A stretch of 64,000 bases of DNA from the NCBI GenBank assembly GCA_027924585.1, contig BSBM01000643.1:19765001-19829000 (forward strand), in the 5' to 3' direction. The notes under the pieces were generated by a model, which was not told the DNA's origin, made no database searches, and saw nothing but the letters and a program-made list of their open reading frames with translations. Origin of the DNA: Larix kaempferi (taxonomy: Eukaryota; Streptophyta; Pinopsida; Pinales; Pinaceae). Position numbers and translations under genes: made by a program. Below, one piece after another: positions 23,701 to 35,700 of this stretch. Each line of letters begins with the position of its first letter. Positions within the stretch are counted from its first letter, which is position 1.

Positions 23701-26700
23701 GAGGGTTTCTCCTTCATTACTTTACTCTTAAGGGTTTTAATTTTATGAGGACCGTTGATCCCTCGAATATTCCAAGTTAATAGTTTCATCATGCATTGTA
23801 TCTAGCTGAGAGAAGAGCCTCTTGGATAGTCGGATATTGCCCAGAATCGACCAATCTTGCCCCAATTTCTCCAATCCTATCCATGTTCGACCGTCTGCCC
23901 CTTTTGGAGCTTCCTTCCTTTAATTTTCTTTTTTTTTCCTTGAGTTTCAAGGGTCCAATTCCCAAACTAGGGGTCGGTTTAGTTTTCAGAATAGCTTCCT
24001 TCAGGAGTTGAAGTTGGTTGTCAAGGATGGAATGGACCTCGATGTTCTTACATGCCTCTTCCATACTATCCAGATCCAGATCTCCAAGTGCCATATCGTC
24101 CAGATCCTCATCCATGCACTCTATCTCGCTCCGTTTAGGTTCATCAGATTTATTATGTTACTCATTCATAGGTATCGCCTTCAGATGCCCTTCATCAGGC
24201 TGGGATGGTTCTTTCACACTCTCAGAAGGAGGGGTTTCCATCCGAGCATTTTCCAAGACCGCGAAACTGTTAGTATGAGCAATCTTTTTTCCTAGATCCG
24301 GACCATTATGTCGTCTTCCCGTCCGTTTGCGAGTCGCCACTTTGACAAAACCCTCCTTATCCTTCTGCTCCTGAGTATTGCTACTAGGGATATCCTCAGG
24401 GAGGTTCAGGTGGTAATCTCTAGCCAGGTGACCATGAGTATGACAACGTCGACAACGGAAGGGGATGTGTTCATAATCCAGGGTTTGGAACCATTCCGAT
24501 TCTTCCTAGTTTAGAGTTATTCCATTCGGGAGGGTTTTTGAGATATTCATTTAAACACATATACGGGCATAGGACACATACCTTCCTTGTTTAGTTTGGT
24601 CAGATATCTTGACAAAGTGTCCCAGGGTTTCTCCAATAGCTTTTAGGATTTCCAGATCCCAGTATTCTGTGGGTAGTGAGTAAAGACGAATCCATACAGG
24701 AGCGATAGAAAGATCTTCCTTATCTGGGTTGAAATGATCTTTCCAGATCCTTAAAAATAGGCCTACAGAGTAGTAGAAATACGGGCCTCCTTCAAATATC
24801 CTATCCTTATCTTCAATATTGAGGAAAACCACAGTGAAGAAACCCTTAGACCCCAACAAGAGATTAAAATGTCCCTTTGGTTTCCAGGTTGCATGAATCC
24901 ACTAGTTCAGGGCTTTCCCTGTAGGCCATTTTCCCATGAATTTTCCAATCAAAGCATGGTCTGTCATATGCTGAATTCGTTCCTTCACTCTAGTAGGGTT
25001 AACAGTAATAGCCAGAGTTTTATTTGATTTGGGTATACAGACTCTCGCTCCTGTTTCACCGCTGACCGCTTCCGACTTATTGAACCCCGGACTCGGTACT
25101 GTTCTTTCCCTGACAACCTCCTGCTTCTCAGTCCGCAGATCCCGACCCTCTGCTCCTATCCCTGTCTGCTGCTCCTGACGTTTAGCTCCCTCCATCTCTG
25201 CCGTTATTCCTTGGTGAAGAGGAGGGGAAAGGCCCCTCCCCTGCGAGCGCACCATCATGCTGATGCCTTTATCCGAAGCCTCTGCACCTCAACAATTTTC
25301 GCCGAGACACAACCTAAAAGAGAATAGCCGTTGAAAGGAGGCACTTCTTGGAGCTCTTTGTGAGGTTAGTTAAAAGCTTGAACAAAATTCAATGAGAACG
25401 TCCTAAGGGAAGATCAAAAGGAATTAAATTCGGACAAACCAGGAGGAACATAGAACTAGAAGACAGACCTAGGATAAGGCGAGTTAGTGGTTTAGATGGT
25501 GTATGAAAGGTTTCAAGGATTGACTTAATTTATAGCCATCACCCCGATTAAAATTGTTTGGATTCTTTTCTATTTTAAGGGCTTCCCTTATAAGGAGGGA
25601 AGAGTAATGAGAGGTATGAGAAAGGATTTTGGTTTGGTCAAAGCAGATAAGGTGTTTAGAATTGAAAGAGTGCTCTGGAATGGCGCATTTAGAAAGGCGA
25701 TTGTGATTAGTGTCAACAATGTGCTCTTTGAGGCGGGTTTGAATGGATCTACCAGTCTGACCAATATAGGATTTGCTACATGAACACCGAATTTGATAAA
25801 CCCCTTGGGAGAGAAGGGGCTTGGATTTATCTTTGACACTACGAAATAGGTGTTTAAGAGTTTTGTGAGGTTTAAATATTGTTTTGATATCTTTTTTAAT
25901 AAGCATTTAGAAATATGATTAGTGATTCCAGGGATATAAGGGAGAGAGATTAAAGCGCGAGTCAGGGGATTGGGCTGGGGAGATTTGGTTTACATTGAAG
26001 GATAGAACATAAAGCTTTGTTGATTTGGGTAATGGAGTAACCAAATACATAAGGTAACCTATTAATTGCCTATACAAAGATGGAAATACCAAATTGGAAT
26101 CTATATTAACAGACAACATAAGATTTGGTACCATAGGAGTGGTTAAGGGTTTCTTGTGTAGCTTTTGAAGTCCCTTCACAATCTCTACTATGTGCTTCCC
26201 TTGCCCAAGGAAGTTTTCACTTGCACCATGCCAAACCTCTAGTCCCAAAACTTAAAAGATAATGCATATGACCAATGTCCTTAATGTCATATTCACTTGC
26301 CAATGTTTTCTTGCACCGTGCATTGAGCCTCTTAGAATTACTTGTGAGAATCAGATCATCTACATAGAGGACCAAAACAAGTAAATCACATTTATCATGT
26401 AAAAATAAAATAATAAAGATTTGGATCTGCTGCAGTCTTGGTGAAGGACAACTTCAGTAAGTACTCATCAATCCTTGTGTGCCGTGCACATGGTGACTTT
26501 GTTAGCCCAGAAAGGGCCTTACTGAATCTTCACACATGGGTATCTTGCCCATGCACCTCAAAGCTTTTCAGGTAATTAATTGCTTTTTTGTGTAATAAAA
26601 AAGCAAACAAGCAGCTAAAAGAGGCATATTTTCACTTAAATTTGTAAATTATGACTCGTTTTTTGTGCAAATCAGCTGTTTGTACATTCAAATCTGCAAG

Positions 26701-29700
26701 ATAATCTACAAATCTGCAAGTACCAGGCTGTAAAACATAGAAAATAAATGCTGTCTATAAAATTTTAAACAGGCCAGTGCTTGAATCCCAATGGTTATGG
26801 AGTTAGAAATCTGCTGCTAAAGAAATCTGAATGCATGCGGGTAACAATCACCTCAGCAACACCTCTATCAAACCACAAAGCAACCCCCAGAAAAACCCCA
26901 GAACAGGGTGTTCAAAACCATAAGAAAATGCCCTTTATGCATGCATGACAGGTTCTTTGTGGCATATGACGGCTACGACTATCTAGAAAGATAGACTCTC
27001 CACTCCTAAAATTAGGTGCAATACTTATGATCTGACCATCACCAGTATCCATCACAGAAGAGGCACATTTATGTCAGTTTGTACTTGTTTATATCTAAAT
27101 TAAACCTAGGTTGGCCCCAGACATTGATAATTTTAGATCAGCCTCACAAAATTTGCATTTATTGGGCCGAGAGGCCCTTTCTACAGCCCAAAGTGGATGA
27201 GATATGTCATGTCTGTCACATGTCGGCTCCAAATTTAAACTGGCTAGATTGTAAAATACATTTATATAAATATACATTGAATTTCAATTTCAATTTCTGT
27301 TCACCTGTCCTCAATTTTAAATATTTTTTTTCATAAATAGTTACATGAATAACTATTTTACTTCATAATCAACTAATGAAAGCAATTTTTGCATATTTGT
27401 AGGGTTTATGTGTTATTGTTTAGGATCCCAAATTGGAATAGTTGGCACGTGGATGAATATATTGGATTATGTATTGTTAAGTTGATAATAGAACAATAAG
27501 TAAGATATTAGTTTTGTGATAATTGCAAATTAACCAATAATTGAGTAAGTTGAAAGCATTTTAGTTCACAATTAATTAATGAATGCAACTTTTGTGTATT
27601 TGTAGGATTTATATGATATAATTTACAACATGAAATAGTTGACACTTGGACGATTAAATTTGGGTAAATAACTATTTTACTTCATAACCAATGAATGAAT
27701 GCAATTTTTGTCTATTTGTAGGATTGATGTGTTATACTCTAGAACATGTAATAGTTGGCACTTCGACCATTAAATTTGGGTAAATGACTATTTTATTTAA
27801 TAATTAATTAATTAATGAAATTTTTGCTTATTTGTAGTATTTATGTGTGAGCATTTACAACATTTACAGCATGATTCCAAATTGGAATACTTGGTCTTAG
27901 ATATTAGTTTTGGGTGAATATCTATTTTAATTCATAATTAATTAATTAATGCAACTTTGCCCATTTTGTAAGATATCCAAATTGGTATTTGTAAGATATC
28001 CAAATTGGAATAATCGGTGCTTGAATGATTATAACCTAAAACATATTAGATTAAATGTATTTTTAAGTCGATAATATAACAATGAGCTAAATATTAGTTT
28101 TGTAATAATTGCATATTAATAAACCGGCATAGATCCATCTTAACGTTCTATCAAGCACCGAGACCAGGGATCAAATCCCTTGAGGTGCAAACCCCTTTTT
28201 AGAGTTCTAAACTTTCTGAAGAGATTTGATCCCTATCAGCCCTTGATAGAGCCAGAGTTAAGATGGATCTATGTTGGTAGTCAGGTCAGCCCCATCTTTA
28301 AAATCAACCAGCATACTAGGTGCCTTCAATCACTGCCTTTCCTCAAAGCTGCTTGTCCTGAAGAAAAACATAAGAGTTAGTCTCATGTTGTGTACCTTCT
28401 CCTACTAGATTTCATACTGGTTACAAACAGAATGTAAGGTACTTTTCCCAATCATGATCTGAAAACTAGTCCTTCGCGGTAGCAAATCTCAAAGACAGTT
28501 CTCACAAACTCTCCAGCCTGGCCAAGACTGCTCATGGTCTATCCAATCTTAAGGTAATGACCTTTTTCTGAGGATAATCAAAGCAATCTTCAGTTTGATT
28601 TCGTCCAAATTCTCGTCTGTATCAGTTTGCTTGGATGGCTATGAGCTGGGAGCCCACCTTTCCAATTTAGATATCACTACTGTAGAGATCATGGCCGGTC
28701 TTAGATAGTAAAACGCATTGGCAGAAATTAGAACAGCTAATGGTAGATAGGAACATGATTAGTGACCAAAGATTCTACCTGGTGATATCCATAATGAATG
28801 TTGACAGCAGCAACAAGGCTTTAGCCTTTGACTATCATAGAATTGCGCCATCTGCAAATGGGATGATGCCAGCATAGAGGCTTTAATAAACAGGATGGAT
28901 CCACTTGAAATACTGATATCTGAAGCTCAAATCTCTGTAACATACCTGAAAATCCTCTGGAAACTGAGATTTAACATCTCTGGAGTAAAGGATCATGACC
29001 AAGAATCCACTGCGAAATTGTCCACGAACCATTGCTGCTGAATGATTAAGATGGACTAAGGAAGTCTTAGTTGATCCCAAAACATGCCCACAAACAATCA
29101 TGAAGGTAACATTTGAATTCACCAAGGGTATATTAAGTGTTAACAGGAACTATAGCAAAAGAGGGCATTGTCTAGATAAAAGATAGCGAGGAAAGGTGAC
29201 AAAGGTTGACGGTACAATGTTGTCAATGTGAATGGGGACATTACAACAAAGATGGCATGGAAGGTCAACCTAGGAAGATTGATTACGTTTCAGTTTTTCA
29301 TTTTTTATCTGAAAACTAGCATTTTAGATTTTCACTTGTGGTCTTGTAATGCATGGGTTCGCTGAATGATCTCATCGGAGTTTAAATTTAGTGAATTTCA
29401 AAGCTTGCAATTAAGAGGGTTAAAATTTGTGACATTTTTACCAAGGAAAACCTTGCGGGGAAACTCAAGGGATGCTTTCCCACATTCGTGGATGTCATCC
29501 CTTGTAAATCTGTCGGCATAGACTAGTGCACCTCACCCAAGGGGATTCGAACCAGGCACATGTTGGCATGGAACTAGCCAAATGCCAAACAACATTGGTG
29601 AACTAGCTAAACCTTTGGGCTTGTCAAAGTTGTAACTTACATCGGTTATATTAACACTATATAAAATTAAAAGAATATACCCTAGCTATTAAACACGTCC

Positions 29701-32700
29701 AACAACCTCCTTGATGCTTGCCATACATTCTCCCTTGTTTCTGCTGTTAAATCAACTGTGCCTAAACACCTATTGCTGTTGAAGCACCGTGTCTGTGCTG
29801 AAACACTATTGAATTTAATGGCAAATTTTATCGAATGTTTTTGTCTTGGTTATTTTTTTTCCAAATTCCACTGTTGCTGAAGTCGAACAGGAACACAAAC
29901 CAGGTGACTATGCCTCCACCCCTTTTATGGATGAAAAATAATGTCCTATGCAGAACTTGAAATGTGGATCTCTAAAATTAAAATATCGACCCAGGTGCAC
30001 TTCCACTATTAGTTAGGAGTGGGAAATGCATTTAAATGCCAATATCAACAATGGTTGGGATTATAACAGGCTGTTCTTGGGATCTCTTTCTTCTTCTTAA
30101 TCTCGTTGATGCTATTTTCTCTTTACTTTCAAAAGCAGCACTAATTTTTTCTGGAGATCTGTGTATATACTTAAAGTCTTCACTACAGAAATGTAGTGTA
30201 ATGACTATACATTGATCCAAAACTTTTGCTTTTTCTTTTTGATGTACATTCAAAGTGTTTTATGCATCAAGACTGATTGGTAGAAAAATCATTTTTCAGG
30301 AATTCAACATTGAAAAGTTGCAGCTTGTAGAAGCTGAAAAGCGTAAAATCAGGCAGGAATATGAACGCAAAGAGAAGCAGGTTGATGTTCGAAAGAAAAT
30401 GTAATTTTCACATGTTCCTTTCTTCAAAGTTTACACGTAGTTATTTTCCTCATGATTTTGTCATTTCCTGACATTACACAATTGAAGCTTTCTTTTCTGT
30501 ATGTCATCAAGTCCTATATCACATTCACATTCTCCATTCAAATTTATTTTATCCACAAATCAAGGATGAAGGACAAGTTTTGAATTTTTATATCTCCTTC
30601 TCTACTTGAGTTTAACTGCACGCATAATGTTTTTGCAGCATTCATATTTTTGAAACTTTACAGTTCATGGTCAATGCTATTTGCAATCCTTTTTTGTTAC
30701 TTTACCTTGGGGAGGGTTGATATGAAATTTATTGTATTTCTCATGTGCTTTTCAAGCTTTCCATGATATTGAATATAATGCTATGGAAGCTGGAAGTTAT
30801 TTTATGTTTAAGTGATAAAACAACTGAATTCCTGGCTGAGAACAAGATTTCTATTTGTAATTTTGGGAGCCTTTTTCTTTTTACCCAGAGTCACAGCAGA
30901 AGATATTGCGATTCTCATAATATGATTCTATTCAGTTCATATTGAAAGCAGGTTTAAAACAAAGAAATCTTCATGTATTGTTCTCCTCTATAACCATACC
31001 TAGTGGCAGAGGTAAAAGAATATCAGCATGGTGAAAAACACCCAAGGTTCTTTCAAAGACACAGAGAAAAGTTGTAGGTTGAGGACCTGATAATAGAACT
31101 CATTGAGTAACTTATATATTGAGACCCCTTGAAATGGAAAAACAATTAAATTGTAGTTGAATCCTTCCCTCTCTGGGCCATTTCTTATGAAATAGTAAAA
31201 TTTGTAGCTCATTATTTGGGAATCTGTTAGTACTTTATATCTGAAAATTATGTTGCACTTTCTATCATGAAATAGTATAGCTTGTAGCTGAAATGCTGGA
31301 GAGAATCCATACTATTTTAAGTGCTCTTAAGATGGATTGAAAGTATGCATTTCATTATTGTGCAACTTCAAGGCAATGGTTTCTCATTATTAACATACAT
31401 ATGGTGACCTTTTGAAATGGACAAAGGATTAAAGTGTAGTTGAAGTCTGTCTTATCTAGACCGTTTAACAATCTGTTAGTAATCTATGTCATGAAGTTAC
31501 TTTGAGCCAACCCTCCTCCCCCTGAGCCACCCTCCCCAAACTACCATCCTGTTCGATGATGGGGTCGGAGATGCTGACACCTATTCTAATCATCTCCACC
31601 AGATACTCCCCCTTCTCCCTTTTCTCTTCACTTGAATTGGCCTCCTCGAAATATACCCTTCTCTCTTTGGCTATTTGGGAAGCAACACTTAATCATTACC
31701 CCCACACCATTGGATCCCCCGGCTGCTCCCCAAAACTAGGATCCAACCCAATGAATTGATGGTACGATGAACAATGCAAATCATACCATACTCAAGTCTG
31801 CCACACTCTCTTACATGATCCTGCCTCTTATCCCAATTTTTGGAAATATTATTGTTATTTCCTCTAGTGCAAGAAGCTTCTCTTTCTCGTTTAACAGAGA
31901 TGAGATTTGTGTACAACCCTTCATTATTCACCCAAAACCTTTTGGTGCACCCCCTTTCCTCGTCATTCTAGTCTAGCCCTCGACTTCGACCCCTAGTCCA
32001 TGTTCACCCATACGACCATTTGACTCGGATATATGATAGGTTATATGGGACATGAACACCAACAGATTAATAGATGATGAGGGTTTCCAGGCAGAGTTTC
32101 TCAAGCATGGCATTGGATCTTTTTAACCATGTGGTTGCATTGGATTTCCCCCTACATGGTTCCACCATACTATCCACCTGATTCCAATTTCAAAATTGAG
32201 ATCTGCTAATCTGAATAACTGGCAAACTATCATGGTGGGCCATGCTTTCTCCAAGCTATATTCCAATGCCCTCCATTAGAGACTTATCACTGATTCTTGA
32301 TGAGGGACATCTTCGAGCCAAAAGCCAGGTATGTTTTTGACCCTAATACTAGATAGTTGACAGTTGACCACATTCTCACCCTCATAGCCATCATAAAGGA
32401 GGCAAGAAACCACTCTTTGAAAGTTTTTTGCTGTTTTGTTGACTTTCTAAAGGCGCTGGACTCAATATTGAGGGAGGTTGTGTTTAATAGACTCAGAGAC
32501 ATTGGTATCTTGGAGACCCTCCTCATGACTATATGCATCTCTATGAGTCTGTACCAGGCAAGCTTTGCACTGCATAGGGTTTGTTAGGTTTTATCAGGAT
32601 TACCATCCGGGTGAAGCAGGGCTGTCTTCTCTCCCCCACTTTGTTTGGGTTATTCATGGATGAGTTGGAATCCTTTCTGTAGGAGCATATGCAACTTGAG

Positions 32701-35700
32701 GGTGGGTGTCTCCTTCACCATGACATAATATCCATCCTACTCTTCATTGACGATGTGGTCCTCCTAGCTTCTACTCTGGAGGGTCTCCAAAGGCAAGTCC
32801 AATTTTTGTGATCTTCTACAATTGACAGTTAACCTTGGTTTACCAAGCTTATGATCTTAAATGGCTTTGAGAGTATCCTATCGGATTTCCATTTGTACTT
32901 TTAGAGAAAGGAGATTGAGATCACCATGATATACACTTATTTGAGTGTTCAATTTTCCAGGCCTTGGTTTAGTTTGAGACCAACTCTCTAGCCTCGAGGC
33001 AACAAGGGATATGGTTTCATATCCCTACTGGAGCAATACTGTTTTTAGTATCACTTTTAAAGTTTTAGGATATTTAGTCCAAGATGGAGCTTTTGGACAA
33101 CATTATCAGGTCCATGGTTTTATACAACTTTGATGTTTGGGGATTGAGTCTATTAGAGGACAATTGGGTTAGAATTGAGAGAGTTCAAGTTTTATTTGTT
33201 TGTTGCATCATTCATTGCAAGAGGAATGTTCCTCAGAACGTCATCCAGGTCAAGTTTGCAACCCACCTTTTTTGGGTCAAGGCCGTCTTTGTACTAGTTT
33301 CCCTACTTCGTCAAGTTCAAGGTTTCATTGATTTGATTGTAGGTAGAAATCATTACCTTTACCTTGCATACTGCTCCTCGGAGACCATGTCCATTGCCTC
33401 TACTAGTTCCTGTCCATTGCCTCTACTAGTTCCTCTCAATAAGTCCATTGTTGGTTTGTTTAGGTAACATGCCTTTTATAGTCAATAGGCATCTTGATGG
33501 ACAAACCCCCCCCCCCCCCCTAGATACTCCCTAGATGTTAAATTTTTGGTTAAGGTTAGGGTTAGATGCAAAGATATCAAAATCTACATACTTTAATACA
33601 AAATTAGATGCAACAACCAGAATAGTACAGTGGTAACTGAACAGTATAATTCAAAACATAATTTTTTTTTATCTCCTTCAACTTTAACATTACCAAGTGA
33701 TTCCCCGTGTTAAAGTAATCTTCAGTAACATGTAATCAAGAGTAGTAAAATAATTTATAATAACATGTCTAATTCATAAAAGAACAAGTTAAAGCACTTA
33801 CCTGAAGTGTGGGACCCTTCCTATTTTTATACACTTTCATCAGAACAGTACTTGCTCTGGCTGCAGTAATGAAGTGGAAGATACACCAGATGGATGTCAA
33901 GACAGCTTTCTTGAATGGTGTAGTCGAAGAGGAAGTGTATGTGGAGCAGCCATTCGGTTTTGAGACACATGACAGGGAGTCATATGTGTGTAAATTAAAG
34001 AAGGCATTGTACGGTTTGAAACATGCACCTAGGACATGGTACGGCAAGATAGACAGCTTCCTGTCCAGCTTGGGCTTTACTAAGAGTAGAGCGGATTCCA
34101 ACCTTTACTACAAGGTTGAGGAAGGCAATCCAGTCATACTCCTACTATATGTGGATGACCTGTTTGTGACAGGTGAGGATAGGTTGATTGTCGACACGAA
34201 GAGGAAGCTTGCTGCTGAGTTCGAGATGAAGGACTTGGGTATGATGCATTATTTTCTAGGGATGGAGGTGTGGCAGAGTGCAGATGGAATCTTCCTTGGG
34301 CAAGGGAAGTACACAGTAGAGATCCTGAAGAGGTTCGGGATGATGGATTGTAAGGCCATGGCCACACCCATGGCATCGAACCTGAAGCTATTGAGTGATG
34401 CTTCATCAGAGTCGGTTGATGCCACGATGTATCGTCAGATGATTGGGTCATTAATGTACCTGACGAACATGAGACTAGATATTTGCTTTGTAGTGAACAC
34501 TTTGAGCCAGTTCCCGACGGATCCTAGACATGTTCCCTTGATTGCTGTAAAGCATATTCTGAGGTACCTGAAGGGTACGGTTGATTATGGGCTCAAGTAT
34601 GATGCGAATCAAAAGTTTAACTTGGAGGGTTATGTTGATTCAGATTGGGCAGGCAGTGCTGCAGATAGGAAGAGCACTTCGGGGTGCTGCTTCAGTATGG
34701 GATCTGGGGTGATCTCTTGGTTTAGCAGGAAGCAATCCTGCGTAGCATTGAGTACAGCCGAAGCAGAGTATGTCGCAGCTTGTTCGGCCAGTTGTGAGGC
34801 AGTATGGCTTAGGAAGCTACTATCTGATTTATTTGATCTCTAGTTGGATGCTACTTGTATTTTCTGTGACAACCAGAGTTGTGTGAAGTTGTCCGAGGAC
34901 CCAGTGTTCCATGACAAGTTGAAGCATATCGAGATCAAATATCACTATATCCGGGATATGGTGCAGAGAGGAGCAGTGAAGCTCCTGTATGTTGCGACGA
35001 ACGAGCAGATAGTAGATGTGTTGACCAAGCCACTAGCCAGAGTGAAGGTCGAGTACTTCATAGAGAGGTTTGGTGTCCTGTAGATTCGGGATACTTCCAG
35101 GAGGAAGTGACAGGACACAGATGCTAGAGCCATTCCTAGCATGGTGGCAGGGGGGTCCTCCCATGGCTGTGGATGTAAGTGCTGAGTGATGAGCATCCGG
35201 GTGATGCTCTGTATGATGAACATCCGTACGATGTTCCAGATGATGATGATCCGTATGATCATGAGATGATGATGTGCATCCGGGTGATGCTCAGTATGAT
35301 GATGATCCGTATGATCATGAGTAGCGATGATCCATATGATCATGGGCATCCGGATGATGCTCTGTGGTCGTGGATATGTTGCAGTTTATGCTGGTTGGAC
35401 ATGTAATGGATCTTGGGAGATCCCATAGGTTGTGCTGGGCACATAATAAGTCCTGGGATGCTCTTGCGAGGTCTTGTTGTAGGCATGTAATCAGTCCTGG
35501 AGATCCCATAGGTTGTGCTGGGCACGTAATGAGTCCTGGGGATGCACTTTAGAGATCTTGCAGTCGCAAGATGCTCTTTTAAGGTTTTGCCTGTTCACAT
35601 GTAATCAGTCCTGGAAATCCTGCAGGTTGTGCTGGGCACGTAATGAGTCCTGGGATGCTCTTTAGAGATCTTGTCGGTCGCAAGATGCTCTTTTAAGGTT

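Larger units (their letters stand above)
17951..25356 (-). mobile_element. Full-length L1-type LINE, 7.4 kb
   Basis: Flanked by a perfect 15-bp duplication TTTGTGAGGTTAGTT (17936..17950 and 25357..25371), with an A-rich 3' tail on the minus strand at 17949..17960. It contains a 5' UTR of about 100 bp, ORF1, an overlapping ORF2 with endonuclease, RT, zinc-binding domain and RNase H, and an unusually long 3' region. It sits between two Penelope-like fragments and is the most recent insertion of that stack. ORF1 is damaged by in-frame stops only; ORF2 has stops and about two frameshifts. Confidence 0.95.
16140..26035 (-). mobile_element. Penelope-like element, two tandem fragments, split by a LINE
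   Basis: Two head-to-tail minus-strand fragments encode the same GIY-YIG endonuclease: copy B (25372..26035) upstream and copy A (16140..17935) downstream. The L1 element at 17951..25356 lies exactly between them, bounded by a 15-bp duplication, so the fragments were adjacent before the LINE arrived. Copy B is 5'-truncated. Copy A runs on into an AT-rich UTR with an internal tandem repeat and a hammerhead-like motif near its 3' end. The whole unit interrupts Copia RT: TACCTTGTGTATCTTGT-like sequence occurs on both sides (about 16115..16131 and 26040..26056, diverged). Tandem partial copies are typical of Penelope-like elements. Confidence 0.82.
8767..30299 (+). other. Intron 1 of the subunit E gene (21.5 kb)
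   Basis: GT...AG intron filled mostly by elements in antisense orientation to the gene: Copia, Penelope-like and a full-length L1, together with hAT-type DNA elements. Antisense placement avoids using the elements' own polyadenylation signals in the gene transcript. The parts without recognised elements are listed separately. Confidence 0.92.

Noticed and set aside
28883-29125. 80-codon minus-strand ORF
   Set aside because: No family resemblance, no conserved motif, and a length expected by chance in this much intron DNA.
29543-29553. Possible tRNA gene from the B-box match
   Set aside because: No cloverleaf with paired acceptor and anticodon stems could be drawn around it, so it is kept only as a weak SINE candidate.
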